This document shows, in pieces, positions 1 through 11,690 of a DNA stretch of 64,000 bases. Position 1 is the first letter of the stretch. Every line of letters starts with the position of its first letter. The notes below the pieces were generated by a model. That model ran no database searches and was not told the DNA's origin. It saw only the letters and a program-made list of their open reading frames with translations. This DNA is from Megalobrama amblycephala (lineage: Eukaryota > Chordata > Actinopteri > Cypriniformes > Xenocyprididae), in contig NC_063052.1 in the NCBI RefSeq assembly GCF_018812025.1, positions 30,581,951-30,645,950 of the forward strand, given 5' to 3'. The position numbers and the translations under genes were made by a program.

Positions 1-1100
1 ATGAATTAACAAATCAATAGAAACAGCCGCAGCACACAGGCTCACCAAAGGTAGAATAGACCAAATTTAAAATAGCACAGCTAGATGCAAAAACAAACAC
101 TTGAAAAATATCATCTGGATCCGGATGCATGACCCTTCTAAAGATGGCAGAAAACAGTCAGCGATATGGCAGCTGATTTAGGCAGGTGTGTGTGTTGCGG
201 GGCTGATTTCACGGCTGATGGAGCACAGGGTCAGGATGTGTCAAAGAGAGTGAATGAGAGAACGAGAGAGAAGGGGGAAGGGAAGTCAGACATAGGACAA
301 AGGAAAAGATGTTAGGAAAGGGCTCCACGTCGGTCCCCTTAAACTTGCTGGTCTTCAACCAGGAGCCAGGTCTAATCAGAAAGCAAAGAGCAGGATGATG
401 TCCTCGCCAAATTCAGTATAACTTAAAACCCCAAATAAACTCAAACCCCTCATTATAAACAGTGAATATGAATACATTTAAAGTGCATGACGCATTTGCT
501 CTGAGGTGCTATTTTCATCACAATGTAAATCTACTCAAATCCAGCCACTCTATTTTGCACTTCTATCCAAATTAAAATGAATTTATTTATTTACAAATTT
601 CATGCATATGAAATGATTACTACTCGCTTGGAATGAACAGAGAATGCCTTTTAAATTCCATTCAGTTGCTGAATTTGAATTGAGGCAGCAAACAGAATAC
701 AGAATGCAGTTTGAATTTGAATTTGAATATACACTAAACTTTGCTGGATTATTTTTTTACCCAAAATGCTGGATTCAGGAGGCCTGTTGCCTGTTGGGTT
801 ATTTTGTTGGGTTAAATTTTCACAGTGTAGGGCAGTTTTGTGTAACCCACTGCTGGGTTAAGTTTCACTGACACTTCCTCACAAACTATCCTGTCCGCTG
901 GGTTATAATAACCCACAGCTGGTTTGCCAAACTGGATTAAACTGGCTCAATAGTCATTTTTTCTCCTGTTCCATAAGGAAGCAGAATTATTATTATTATT
1001 AAAATTCTTATAACTGTAATAAATGGAATGATCGATAGAACCAGACAAACAGACAGACAGACAGACAGATAGATATATATATAAATAGTTAGTTAGTTAG
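1..1100. other. Testican intron, left end: no gene recognised
   Basis: AT-rich sequence with a short purine-rich patch (240-320), a degenerate GAATTTGAATT-rich stretch (640-730) and pieces resembling the GCTGGGTTA element (770-940). A GACA/GATA run (1051-1075) and a (TTAG)n run (1088-1108) follow. No exon of the testican gene was found on the minus strand. Confidence 0.4.
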
Positions 1101-1108
1101 TTACTTAG

Positions 1109-2437
1109 TAGGGGTGTGAGTAAAAAAACCGATGCATCGATGCATCGCGATTCGCTCTTCAACGATTCTGGATCAATTCAGAGAATCGATTTTTTTAGCT
1201 TATTTTTAACCGCAGTTGCGAGATGACACTGCGTGTGCTTACGGTGCGTGCCCACCGGTGCGGAGCAGAGTGAGCATTTTCAATTCATTAATATGGATGT
1301 TGAGCGTCACTCTCGCAAGCCTGAAGATGCTCAACCTCCATAGGAGTGAACTGAATACGCTCTGTGCCAGTGGGCACGCACTGTCAGAAACAACCGTATT
1401 CTGCTTGTTTCCATTTCCTCTCATACACACACACATACACACTCGAACCTTCTATAAAATAATCTTTCATACAGTTCGGAAAACCTAGAGCGAATTACAT
1501 GCGCGCCCATTGCGCAGACATTCGCGGAGTTCATCATTGCACAGGATATGCCTATTTTCCTTAAAAATGCTCTACGAAGGCATCATTTATGTTGTTTGGA
1601 GTGCTGTGGGCTTATATTTTATAAATATGAAACTCACTGACAGAAGGCTGCTTTCAATTTCCACGTGCACTTTGTGAAGGGCGCTCACGCAAGTGGCTGT
1701 GTGCAACTCCGTTTAAGTGTTTAAATGTAAACTTGCATCTCAAAATGCTTTTATGATGCAAAATTAATGTAAACAGTCAGTTAGATGTCTAAAGCCCGGG
1801 ACACACTTAACAATTGTAAGGCCGATTATGAATGTAAATTGACACTTATGACTGATTGCGCTCAAACGCATCCAGTCAGAGCCAGTTGCGTTCAGTCTGC
1901 GATTACAGTCAGTGTTCAAATTCCATGTGTAAGTATTTAAATCTGCTTCAGTCGCAGGAAACAGTCTTTGTGTGTTGAGCTCAGTCTTAGAATGTTTCAG
2001 CTAGTCGTTAAGTGTGTCACTGGCTTTAGAGGATTAAACAAACAAAAACATCTTATATTTCAAAAGACATTATTGTGCATTATTGTGAATGCAGCTTATT
2101 CTTCCGCTGTCTATGATGACATCAGTAATAATCAAACAACCGTAAACCGTTCCTCTTTGTTATTATTTATTAGACTCCTTGCTTTTATGTTTTGAAGCTG
2201 TATATAGCCTATATTTAACATACAATTTTATTAATTATTTTTTTAAACTAGCAATTACTTTAAAAGTACATATAATTACAAAGACTATGTATTAAATAAA
2301 TAAAAAAATAAGGTTACAAAACTAATTAATTAATTCATTAAGAAAAAATGTGGATCAAGAATCATTTTGGAATCGGATCGTGACTCCCAGAATCGGAATC
2401 GGATCGGATCGTGAGGTGCCTAAAGGTCCCAGCCCTA
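1109..2437. mobile_element. hAT-type non-autonomous element in a TTAG repeat
   Basis: The ends are TAGGGGTGTGAG on the left and the inverse of TAGGGCTGGGACC on the right. Both sides continue into related GATCCGATTC/CGATTCT-rich subterminal sequence. The flanks TTACTTAG (1101-1108) and TTAGTTAG (2438-2445) agree at 7 of 8 bases, as expected of a hAT target duplication, although the site is itself a TTAG repeat. No transposase remnant was recognised. Confidence 0.6.
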
Positions 2438-2759
2438 TTAGTTAGTTAGTTAGTTTTGGCATCCAAGTACTGGGAATTCTGGCATCCCTAGTGCGCAGGT
2501 AAAATAATAATGTAATCAGTTGGGCTATTTTTCATCTCAAGTCACTGGAAATTCAGGTCTGATAGAGGTTCACACAACTTCACGCACACACTATTTTCAC
2601 ACACACTATTACACACTATTTCCTTTGAAAATGAGTAACACAAAAGCAAAAAGGAACCAAAAAGAGAAAGACGGAAACTTTTAAGACACAGAATCCCACT
2701 GATTACAGTTAATCACAAGCTGCCTTTTCCTCTGGGGAACAATAAAACATCAACAAAAC

Positions 2760-3815
2760 TAGGGACGCAGAGAAATTTCGACTACCGGAAATTTTCAGGA
2801 GAAGCTATTTTCAGTTTCTGGCCAAAATTATTTGTTTAATTGGCGCTTCTCTGCATGTTTTGACTAGGGTTGGGCAATGTCTACCAAATTGGCATCAGAC
2901 GATGTCTACAGTGAAACATCACGATGGACGATGACATCAGGGTGGGGGGATTTAACTCATTTGAACAAATTAAAAACGCTCACTTTGCTCTTTTGCATTT
3001 TTTCAGTTTAATAGATTAAATATATTTAACACAATTAACGCAGTATCCGTTTTTCTGCGTTATGTGATCAAGCTCTTATTCATGCAAATGCTTTTAAACC
3101 ATTAAACCAAAGCACGACAAGACAAAAGAGAACGTGTTGTCTGTGAATGTCCTGCCTATGTGCCGGCTCAGCATCGTGATGTCTGTCAGTATCGGCAATG
3201 GACGATGGCATCGTCTATCAGCCCAACCCTAGTTTTGACGTGCACACAACTTGGATAAACTACAACAGTCTAGCTCTGGATTGACAATATTAATTTATAG
3301 ATTTTAATCGGTAATTAAATGGTTTCTTAAATCTAAAATCTTTTAGTCAGTGCTGTTTTCTGTTGATGTGTAAACAAAACTTCCCTAAACATTTGTAGTG
3401 GGCCTGCCATATACAATAATCGTCAGAAAGCTTTGTGCTTTGTTACTTTTGATATGAAGCAAAGTGTCAACTTTAAAAACCTGTCGATTTTATTACGAAA
3501 TTCAAACAATCGGACACTGTTTTATAGCTGAAGCGTGCTTGAATTGCATTGATCACTCAGATTTACAGGTCTTGTAACATCCAAACATGATCAAAATCTA
3601 TTTTCCTCAAAAATGGTAGTTGATATCGGCTGCAAAGATCCTGATCGGAGCATCCCTAGTGTGTACAACTCAGTTTTGAATGTTAATTATTAAATAGGAT
3701 TGATTGATTGATTAATTGATTGTTAATTTATTATTTATTTTCGGTTTCGGTTTTCGGCCAAGTGCATACTGAATATTCAGTTTCGGTCCAGAATTTTCAT
3801 TTTGGTCCATCCCTA
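2760..3815. mobile_element. hAT-type element with perfect 8-bp target duplication (outer copy)
   Basis: Starts TAGGGACGCAGAG and ends TGGTCCATCCCTA, flanked by AACAAAAC on both sides (2752-2759 and 3816-3823). The interior is non-coding. It is interrupted by a second hAT element at 2865-3231. It also holds a further hAT-like end, GATCGGAGCATCCCTA, near 3641-3656, whose partner I could not place. Confidence 0.75.
2865..3231. mobile_element. Small hAT-type element nested in the 2760-3815 element
   Basis: Terminal inverted repeats TAGGGTTGGGC and GCCCAACCCTA, with an identical 8-bp flank GTTTTGAC at 2857-2864 and 3232-3239. It is 367 bp and non-coding. Because it splits the outer element it is the younger insertion. 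Confidence 0.8.
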
Positions 3816-3823
3816 AACAAAAC

Positions 3824-6484
3824 CAAAGTTTCCAGACTCTCCTCTGCTGTCCTCAGCGCTCCTCTCGTTTAGACAGTGAGCAGTTTCTCAGTAATGAGGC
3901 TCATTTACATGGCAGTCACATCGGTCCCAGTGGATCCATACCACACACACACAAGGTCTCTCTTATGATTGTGCCCTTTGAGTTTTCTCATAAATGACTT
4001 AAAAGGACACAGAATCGAATCAAATTGAACTGTACAGTCAGTATAACGCCTCCTGAATTTGTACTTTTCCAATGATCAAATGATGGTCAGATCTCTGCTG
4101 TCTCAATGCTGCTGTTTTTAGCTCTGACAAACGATTGATTTCAGCATTCAAAACTCATTGTAATGATGACTTTATGAATATATTATTATTATGAATATAT
4201 TATAAATACATATATTAACATCTACGGTAAAATAGTGCTTCCATATTTTAAACAACACAACACTGCACAGCACAAAGCAAAAGCAAAACTTGCAGCATTT
4301 CATTAATAAGATTTTTTTTTAAAAATTAAGACCTGAAGTTCACATCCAGTCTTTCCACATCTTCTGACAGCTGTAACCTCACCTCTACTGTCCAACTACA
4401 TCCAATTCATTCCCATCAGCCCTTAGGAAGGATAGTCAGTCCTTCACTTTTAAAGAAATTACATGACAAGGTCATTTTTCTTTTCTGTGTTGATGTGTTT
4501 CCTGTTAAAACAGGAAGTTTGGGCAGAACATATTGCAAGATGAATCATCAATTTTTGGTTTAGTTTTCCTATGAGAAAGACTGAATTTTTAATGTGTAAA
4601 TCTGTTGCAAGTGTAATCTTGTCAATTTATGAGTACACTAGCATATAAATGAACTAAAAGATACAGACACTGACTAAAAATCAAAAAGATCACGTAGAAC
4701 CAAATGAGCTCTGCAGTGGTGACGTATTTTTGTAGGCTGACCCATAAGTTAGCAACACTCTGTTTCCCTCCACAATAACCCAATAGAATATCTCCATTGG
4801 CTTTTGGATTATTGCAGAAAAAGAGCTCCATGACCAACAAAAGTTTATGATTCTTACATATTTTGTTTATCATTATAATCTTCACAAATTAACACAACTT
4901 TTAAGAATTTGAAGCCTACATACAATCACCAGAGGCGATAAAAGAACAACACCACAGCTACTTGTTAACTGACTTTGTCATGACAAGTAAAAGCTCTAAA
5001 AAAAATCACAAGTGAGGTATTACTTACATATGTTATGTTGTAGAAAAAAACGTGAAAATATCTTGAGCTTGTGTTGACCACAGACCTTATCTTAGGCATT
5101 TGACAACAACAAAAAATCATTGAAAAAAAAACCCCACTGACTTCAGGATGATAGATCCAGAAGAGCTAAAGCTGAATAATGACACTATTATCTAGCTACA
5201 GCTGCTTTACCACAAATTTGAATTTGTCTCATATTTGCTGAAGTTTGCATCATTAAATCTGTACTTTCCTGTTTATTACTGCTGGTAGTTAATATAAAGA
5301 TATTTTATATAATTTGGAGGCATCTGGGAACCGCTATCAGTATGCAAAATTGCTTTTGAATGCAAGCCTGCTTTTTAGTTTTGCTTTCGAATTCACGATC
5401 ACACATACTCTGTGTACAGGTACAGGATACGATCCTGCACTTCAGGATCCTCCGCCATCGTCTTGTCAGTCATCTCTCCTTACTCTCATCACGTGATAAG
5501 TGACTTCTGCTGCGATTCTGCAGCTTGTGCTGTATGGAGCAGAGCAGACGCTTTCAGTTTATAATTGTAGCGTCCATTGTCCAACTGAAGTAAATACTTT
5601 TTATTTTTATAAAAAAGCAAAACAACAATAATCGGCGCCGACAGAACACTGTGCAACACCAGTAACACCGACTACCACAGCAATCCTACTGTGAAGCTGC
5701 TTTGAAACAATTTCTAATGTATAAAGCGCTATAAAAATAAAGGTGACTTGACTTAAAATAATAGGCTAACTCGTCTCTGGGTTTTGGCCTACAAAAAAAA
5801 CATCATCCCTGTATCCCATTAGAACCATATACCAACTTAAGAACCCAATGCAGCCATAAATGGTGCTTCATAAGAAAAGAACCAAGCGGATGGAAAAACA
5901 ATGCGGAATAAAACCTGCTGCAGCCAGAGCATTGCATTAGACAGGTCTGCACAGATTTCACAACGACCTTTAAAAACGACCACTAATTTCAGACTTCAGA
6001 CCGTTACTGGAACAGAAAGCCTTTCAAAATGTGTGTGTCTGTGTGTGTATAAAAATGCCTGTCTGTGCTAGATCTTCAGGAAACCTTCAGTTTAAAGCTT
6101 TTAAACCGTGGGCTCAACACTACCTGTCATCTCTCACCCTGACAGACTGATGGAGCTTGTGGAGTTATTACACAAATTCACACCACACACACTCACACGT
6201 ACACCATTATAGAGCAAAATAGGACTAAGCGCTATGACGTATCTAGTGCACAACGGTAAAGTGTGTGTCAGACATATGGCTACACCATTTACTAAACTGT
6301 AAACATATTTGAGAAGGACTGCTTTACGATATTTATACAAGAGAGAATACAAAATTCAACATATGGGTTAGGGTTGTGCACTCACAATTGAATCGACAAT
6401 GCTTTGTAAATTCCAAATCAGTTCCTGTATTTGAATTAAGTTTGAGTTGAGGTAGCAAACAGAATGGAGAATTGCAAATCAAAT
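3824..6484. other. Testican intron: no gene recognised
   Basis: AT-rich non-coding sequence. The only recognisable piece is a fish LINE/SINE-type 3' tail near 5690-5757. The longest open frames (under 90 codons) have no matching splice signals or family resemblance. Confidence 0.35.
5690..5757 (+). repeat. Fish LINE/SINE-type 3' tail
   Basis: Carries the module GTGAAGCTGCTTTGAAACAA followed by TAAAGCGCTATAAAAATAAA. Related tails occur at 53083-53140 and 56519-56590. I recognise the module as the common 3' tail of fish retroposons; the exact family is not certain. Confidence 0.5.
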
Positions 6485-7255
6485 TTAAAGCTGCAATCTG
6501 TAACTTTTTTGGTTAAAAATTATCCAAAAATCAATTTTTGAGCAATAACATAACCAGCCAGTGTTCAAAACTATCTCCTTACCTCCGATTCACAACGCTA
6601 AGCTTGTAATAATGTTTTCTAATTCGGGTGGTATTGGTGAGTTTACGCGGGAAATTCGAGCATGCAGCCATTCATCTTTGCGTCATTACATCACGTTTAC
6701 ATAAAGAAGGAGTCCCAGCTAGTAGGCTATATGGCATGTGGAGGATGCTGCTGGTAACGGATCATTTATAGCCTCTTCTCACAGCAGCTGCAATAATTAA
6801 ACTTATCATTTTGATGACGGATTGTAATCCAGAAAGGTCCAAATGACAATCATCAGTGACAGCTGGAGATTCACCCATAGTCAAAAGCAAAAGACTTCAG
6901 ACTGCGGAGTGGCTGAGTGATTGTTAGATTTAATCACCATTGACAGCACGATTTAATTTAATGCTTTTTTTCTCAGTTGGTCAGAACAAAAGTGGCAGAC
7001 ATGTTACTTACTTTTTCAGATGATATTTTCTGGTGAAAATTCTTATGTTGGTCATACTTCCAAGACGTAAAATTTGTGATTCCGAAGTACAGTATCCACA
7101 CCGATGTGGCGACTAACAGCAAACATCAGATTCATCCGCGATGAGGAACCGTGCCGATGCACAACCCACGTAAGGATGATAATTCCACAAATAACTGCAA
7201 TTGCAGGTTTCAAACAGAGATGGCGACAAAGAGGCTTACGGACTGCAGCTTTAAA
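6485..7255. repeat. Non-autonomous DNA element with inverted ends
   Basis: The left end TTTAAAGCTGCAATCTGTAA and the right end TTACGGACTGCAGCTTTAAA are imperfect inverted copies. The interior is non-coding. The open frames on both strands at 7052-7301 lie inside it and show no family resemblance. Confidence 0.5.
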
Positions 7256-9121
7256 ATGCAAAGAAAATCATAGAACTGCACTTAGTGTCATTTTGAATTA
7301 GAAAAAGAAAGCTTGTCAAAAAAAAAAAACTTGAAACTGACAGTTTTAATAAAAAGTTCAAAAAGTTTGAAGGTTTTGTACTTAATTTGTATCCTAATAT
7401 TTAATCAACTAACTTTCATTTTATGGATCAGGGTGGAAAATTGTTACAATTCTGTTTTATCTAATGAGAATTTATTCAGAGTTTATACTAGTTTTGCTCT
7501 TATGTATTGTGAATCTGGTTTTGCATTGATACCAGACTGCATTTCATATGAATAGTCTGATCTTTTGCTGTGTGTCCTCCAAATACAAAGAGAAGAAGAG
7601 ATGAAGTGCCTTTCATTTGTGCAGCATTTCATTCACTGGCTTATCTAAAAATACCATTACCAGATGGTTATTTAATATATCAACCATTTGCACATTAATT
7701 TTTACGAAAAATGACTACACTGTGATCTACACATGCTCATACCAAGATGTAAGTTGTCGGTCATTCCACCCACCCCTAATGATTTTTCCAGTGTTGGCGG
7801 TTGTTCAGTTAGAACCATACGAGCATGGAAATGTGTGTGTGTGTTCGTTTATGTGCTAATGTCCTTGTCACCTTCCCTTTCAAAGCTTCTCTGACTGCAT
7901 CAGCATTCATAATATCACCTCTCATTAACACTGAAAAATTACTGACACAGAGAAAGAGAGAGGCACAGATAAAGAATGAGAGGAGAGAGAGAGATGCATA
8001 GTGAAAGAGAGAGGGCCTGAGAGGCATGAAGAGACTCTTCATTTCACCTCCTGCAATCACTTCATCCATATAAAGAGCCTCGAACCCCCCGATCTCACTC
8101 TCATATAGATCCCACAGCTGAGACTCTCTGAACGTACTTATGGACAGGTGCTTCGTTTCGAGATCTCAATCTCTCCAGTGCGGATTACACAACACATGCA
8201 CGGGCTGCATCCAAATTGGCATACTTTGACTGCATACTAAAACTGAACATCAGTATCCCAGTATGGCAGTACTGAGACATACTACAACAAGACTGTAACC
8301 ACATATAGGATTTAGGGTCTAGTTGAAGAATCAACCATTGAAAACCTGATATCTGATCTGATTCCTCTCTTTTTAAGGTCATTATGGCCTTGGTAGAAAA
8401 TCAAGTAGGCAGTTTAACAACAACTAACAACTTTCTTACCAACTGCATTTACTTTACACTTGAAAAGCCCTAACAGTTCTCATATTCTTCAACTTTTCTT
8501 ATCAGACAGTTCCTGTGCTATTATGTATTCAGACATCATTTGACCTACTGCTGGTTGCATATTATATAGTTAAGTGTGCATGCATATTGGTCTTCTGTAT
8601 AAGTACTTTTACATAATATTCGGTGCAAAGAGCACAAACATGTTATCTACCAGTTGTTTTTATGCTATCACTTTATCATTTTATGCTTTCAATGTCATCT
8701 AATTCTGGATGTACTAGTGCTAATCTTGCATACTACATTTAGTAGGGAGAGTATACAAATACTGGATGAATACTTGTCAATACAGCCACACACACACAAG
8801 CTCACACATATCCATTGTTTTGAAAATATGAGGTATATTATAAACACTAGACAACCCCTAACCCTAAAATAAACCTTTTGGCATTTTAGATTTTAATTAA
8901 TACACCATTTTTCAGGGAATTTTTAGAGAATTCCCAAGCAGGTCAACAAAACACAGAGACCTTCCTTTGACTTTTGTTCTAAATTAAGCTAATTAAAATG
9001 ACTACAGACATTTGAGGGGACTTTTGGTCCCTATATAGAAAACATAACGTCCCTTACACACACACACACACACACACACAAGTGTCCCAGCAGCAGAAGG
9101 AAATATAGTGGGAAAACTCAC
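7256..9121. other. Testican intron adjoining the first coding exon: no gene recognised
   Basis: AT-rich sequence with a purine-rich GAGA patch (7950-8015) and a (CA)n run at about 9057-9080. No further exon was found. Confidence 0.35.
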
Positions 9122-9271
9122 GTCGCGGAATTTGTTCCAGTATTTGCTCTTGTCGTACTGGGACACGGTGCTCATCCACTTATCGTTGTCCAGCGGGTTT
9201 CCGTCACTGCTGCCGGTAACGGACACCGTCAAAACCACCAGAGACACGAACAGACCGAGACACAACATCAT
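9122..9271 (-). CDS. spock1: Testican (SPOCK family) first coding exon; signal peptide and N-terminal segment
   Basis: Fifty codons starting with a double Met. A hydrophobic signal peptide (about residues 3-20, ending near VSVTG) precedes the conserved testican N-terminal motif, here DNDKWMSTVSQYDKSKYW followed by NKFRD. From memory this is closer to SPOCK1 (DNDQWLSTVSQYD, KYWNRFRD) than to SPOCK2 or SPOCK3. The exon begins at the A of the first ATG: just upstream is a long CT tract ending in CAG. It ends in phase 0 at a GTGAGT donor (9121-9116). Testicans are secreted Ca2+-binding heparan/chondroitin sulfate proteoglycans; their Kazal, EC and thyroglobulin domains would lie in later exons beyond the left edge. 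The paralogue choice is tentative; family membership is firm. Confidence 0.82.

Positions 9272-9274
<3 letters not shown>

Positions 9275-9310
<36 letters not shown>
9275..9310. repeat. (GA)n microsatellite acting as polypyrimidine tract
   Basis: About 18 GA units. On the minus strand this is a CT tract leading into CAG at the testican start exon, so it probably serves as the acceptor's polypyrimidine tract. A separate (CT)n run lies at about 9921-9951. Confidence 0.7.
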
Positions 9311-9311
<1 letters not shown>

Positions 9312-9539
9312 AGGTGAAATTAAGCACGGGACACTTAAGGTAAAGACGTCAAGCCTTTTTGAGTTTGAGCGGACTTTCATTTAAACAAGCTCAAATAATA
9401 AAACATCAAAAAGCTCACTAATTCTTATCCAATAAACAACTCCAGAGCCTCACAGGCAGGTTGCGGATTATTTCTGGATTATAAATCCGCTGAATATGTC
9501 CATCTGATATGATTAATCGTCCCTGAGGAGAAAATCCTG

Positions 9540-9917
9540 AGGCGACTGACAAGCAAAAATTTTAACGGACGAGCTTTCGGACAAAACGTCTCGCGCTTCC
9601 CGGGTTCGTCTCCTTGAGCGCGAGCTCTACTGTCTTCTGGTTTAATTGGCTTCATATTATACCGACATTATTTATGATTCGTTTCACTCACCTCAAGAGG
9701 GGCTGTTCTCGATTCCCGGGGCCAAACTGAACGGGTGATTGGAGACCGGGCGGGCGGCGCGTCCGTGGGACCGTAAAGTATCCGAGACACTGGAGAGTGA
9801 GTGAGTTTCCTCAGATCCTCGCAGCTGCTGCACTGAACACGACCGGGAGAAACGGACCCGAGTAATGGAACGGTGAGCGTCTCCGCCCCCTCTCTACCGT
9901 GGCCCCGCCCACTTTCC

Positions 9918-9955
<38 letters not shown>

Positions 9956-10130
9956 CCACACTGAGCGACTCGACGCGACGCTACAAATATTAAATTCTGC
10001 CGATGTGATAAAGCGTGACGCAAACTCTTAACGCAGCTGTTATAATTCTCAAAGCTTTCTTCGCTTTGTATTATAACGGAAAGCTTATAGTTTTGTCGCG
10101 TCGCGTCGTGTACACACACACATAATTAGG
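9540..10130 (-). promoter_or_regulatory. GC/CpG-rich probable promoter region of the testican gene
   Basis: This is the only stretch of its size here with many CpGs (for example GGGCGGGCGGCGCGTCC near 9746, and several GCGTCGCG-like motifs near 10095). It surrounds the inferred non-coding exon. No convincing TATA box was seen at a definable start site. Confidence 0.4.
9692..9950 (-). other. spock1: Probable non-coding first exon (5' UTR) of the testican gene
   Basis: On the minus strand this GC-rich stretch ends at CTTGAG followed by a strong GTGAGT donor at 9691-9686. About 420 bases further on, a CT-tract acceptor joins exactly at the start codon. The 5' limit is not visible; a (CT)n run at about 9921-9951 lies near it. 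This is an inference from splice signals only. Confidence 0.5.
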
Positions 10131-11231
10131 CTACTTTTCAGTCTGTCTCTCAGAGATGGATGCATAACAAAGGGAGTGGTGCATTCACTCGGGAATAAAC
10201 GCGCTCGTTGAGGTGTGCTGGAGGTAATACGCAGGTGTTGACTTTAAGCTGTAAAACATCCTGTGCTGTGCAGAGGGAATCAATACACCGACATGCGCTC
10301 ACTCCCTGATCACTCCTAACAAATTAAAACCAGCCTCCGTTTTCATTTGAAATCAGCCTGTAATGGCTCTAAACTGCCTGCTGTCCACTGCAGTGATTTC
10401 AGCTGCAGGGAAACTGATGGGAATATTGGCTCATGTTTAATTAAATAGAATAAATAAGTCAATAGATTAACCTCATTAGTAAACATAACGCGGGGAAAGT
10501 AGTGAGATTGATATTTGTAGGTGTTCTCCGCAATCTAGTGCAGTGGTTCAGTTCAGGGTTTGAACAGCTGGACCAATGAGTGTGTGTGTGGGAGCTGTCC
10601 ATTCAGCACCACACACAAAACACCTTAGTAGCCGCTCTCGATGTGTGTAACAACGAGAAGGCGCGTCCACAGACTGTTTAATGCATGTGCAGAGGCGGCA
10701 TAAATGCATTTATAGCTACAGAAGTTACTATTGCTGAAATAATGTTATAAGGCTCATTCCAGGAAATGAGTGGCTTTAAAAATTATTTTCAAAACGATCA
10801 AATAAAGTGCTTTAAGATGTTAATCATTCCACTCTTACAAACCCAACATTATATAACAAAGTAATAAAAAAGTCTAGACACTAAATTGTCCTTGAAGAGT
10901 TCGTAGCCTGCAAGGATGATGTTATTATGACAGTTTTATATTTACTTATTTTCATTCTAGGTATAAAGCCACCTGGGAACAAAAACACTAAGCATTTTTA
11001 TGCATGCTAAAATCTAAAGATATATAAAGAAAATGCAAAATACTTGCTTTTGTTTCCTTTTTCAATCTAAATGTACATATATATGCAGGTGTAACAACAA
11101 GACGTTGGAAGCATGACGGGACAGGCCAAAAAGGCAGAAAATATATACAATAAAATAAGGTTATTGATTCATTATGAAAATATAATGTTCTGTGCATAAT
11201 AAAAGTTGCTTTTCATTGTTTAAACTATACG
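10131..11231. other. Upstream of the testican gene: nothing recognised
   Basis: Intergenic sequence between the testican promoter region and the 3' side of the Bicaudal-C gene. I see no exon, RNA gene or clear repeat in it. Confidence 0.35.
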
Positions 11232-11690
11232 CTCTAAAAAATGCTGGGTTAAAATAAACCTATGTTGGGTTAAAAATGGACAAACCCAGCAGATGGGTTA
11301 AATGTTTGCTCAACGTGCTGGGCAGCTATTAGTTAAAAATTACTATATGGCTTGTTTAAAATGAACCCAAAATAGGTTGGAAATTAAAAATCAATTACTA
11401 GAGGCAACAATAATAATCAAAAGGTGAGCATTTATTAATAAGCAATTTAAAAAAATTTTATTGTTTAATTATTATTCATTAAACTTATTAATAAATGTTC
11501 ATTTCCAAAATACTTTGGGTTCATTTTAAGCAAGCAATACAGCAATTTTTAAACAATAGCTGAGTTCAATAAAACTACCCAGCAGGTTGGGCAAACATTT
11601 AACCCAACTGCTGGTTTAAAACAACCCAATTGCTGGGTTTGTCCTTTTTCAACCCAACTTGTGTTGTTTTTAACCCAGAATTTTTTAGAG
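11232..11690. repeat. Palindromic non-autonomous element (GCTGGGTTA family)
   Basis: Begins CTCTAAAAAATGCTGGGTTA and ends with the near-inverse ending in TTTTTTAGAG. Both arms carry repeated AACCCAGC/GCTGGGTT modules. Degenerate pieces of the same modules occur at 770-940. Confidence 0.6.

Noticed and set aside
1..9121. Search for the next testican exon (expected to resemble DDYFRNWNP)
   Set aside because: No such frame with splice sites was found; this gene family has very long introns, so its absence here is expected.
9668..10119. Two overlapping minus-strand frames rich in Arg-Glu repeats
   Set aside because: Produced by the (CT)n/(GA)n run in the testican 5' region; no homology and inconsistent with the splice-based gene model.
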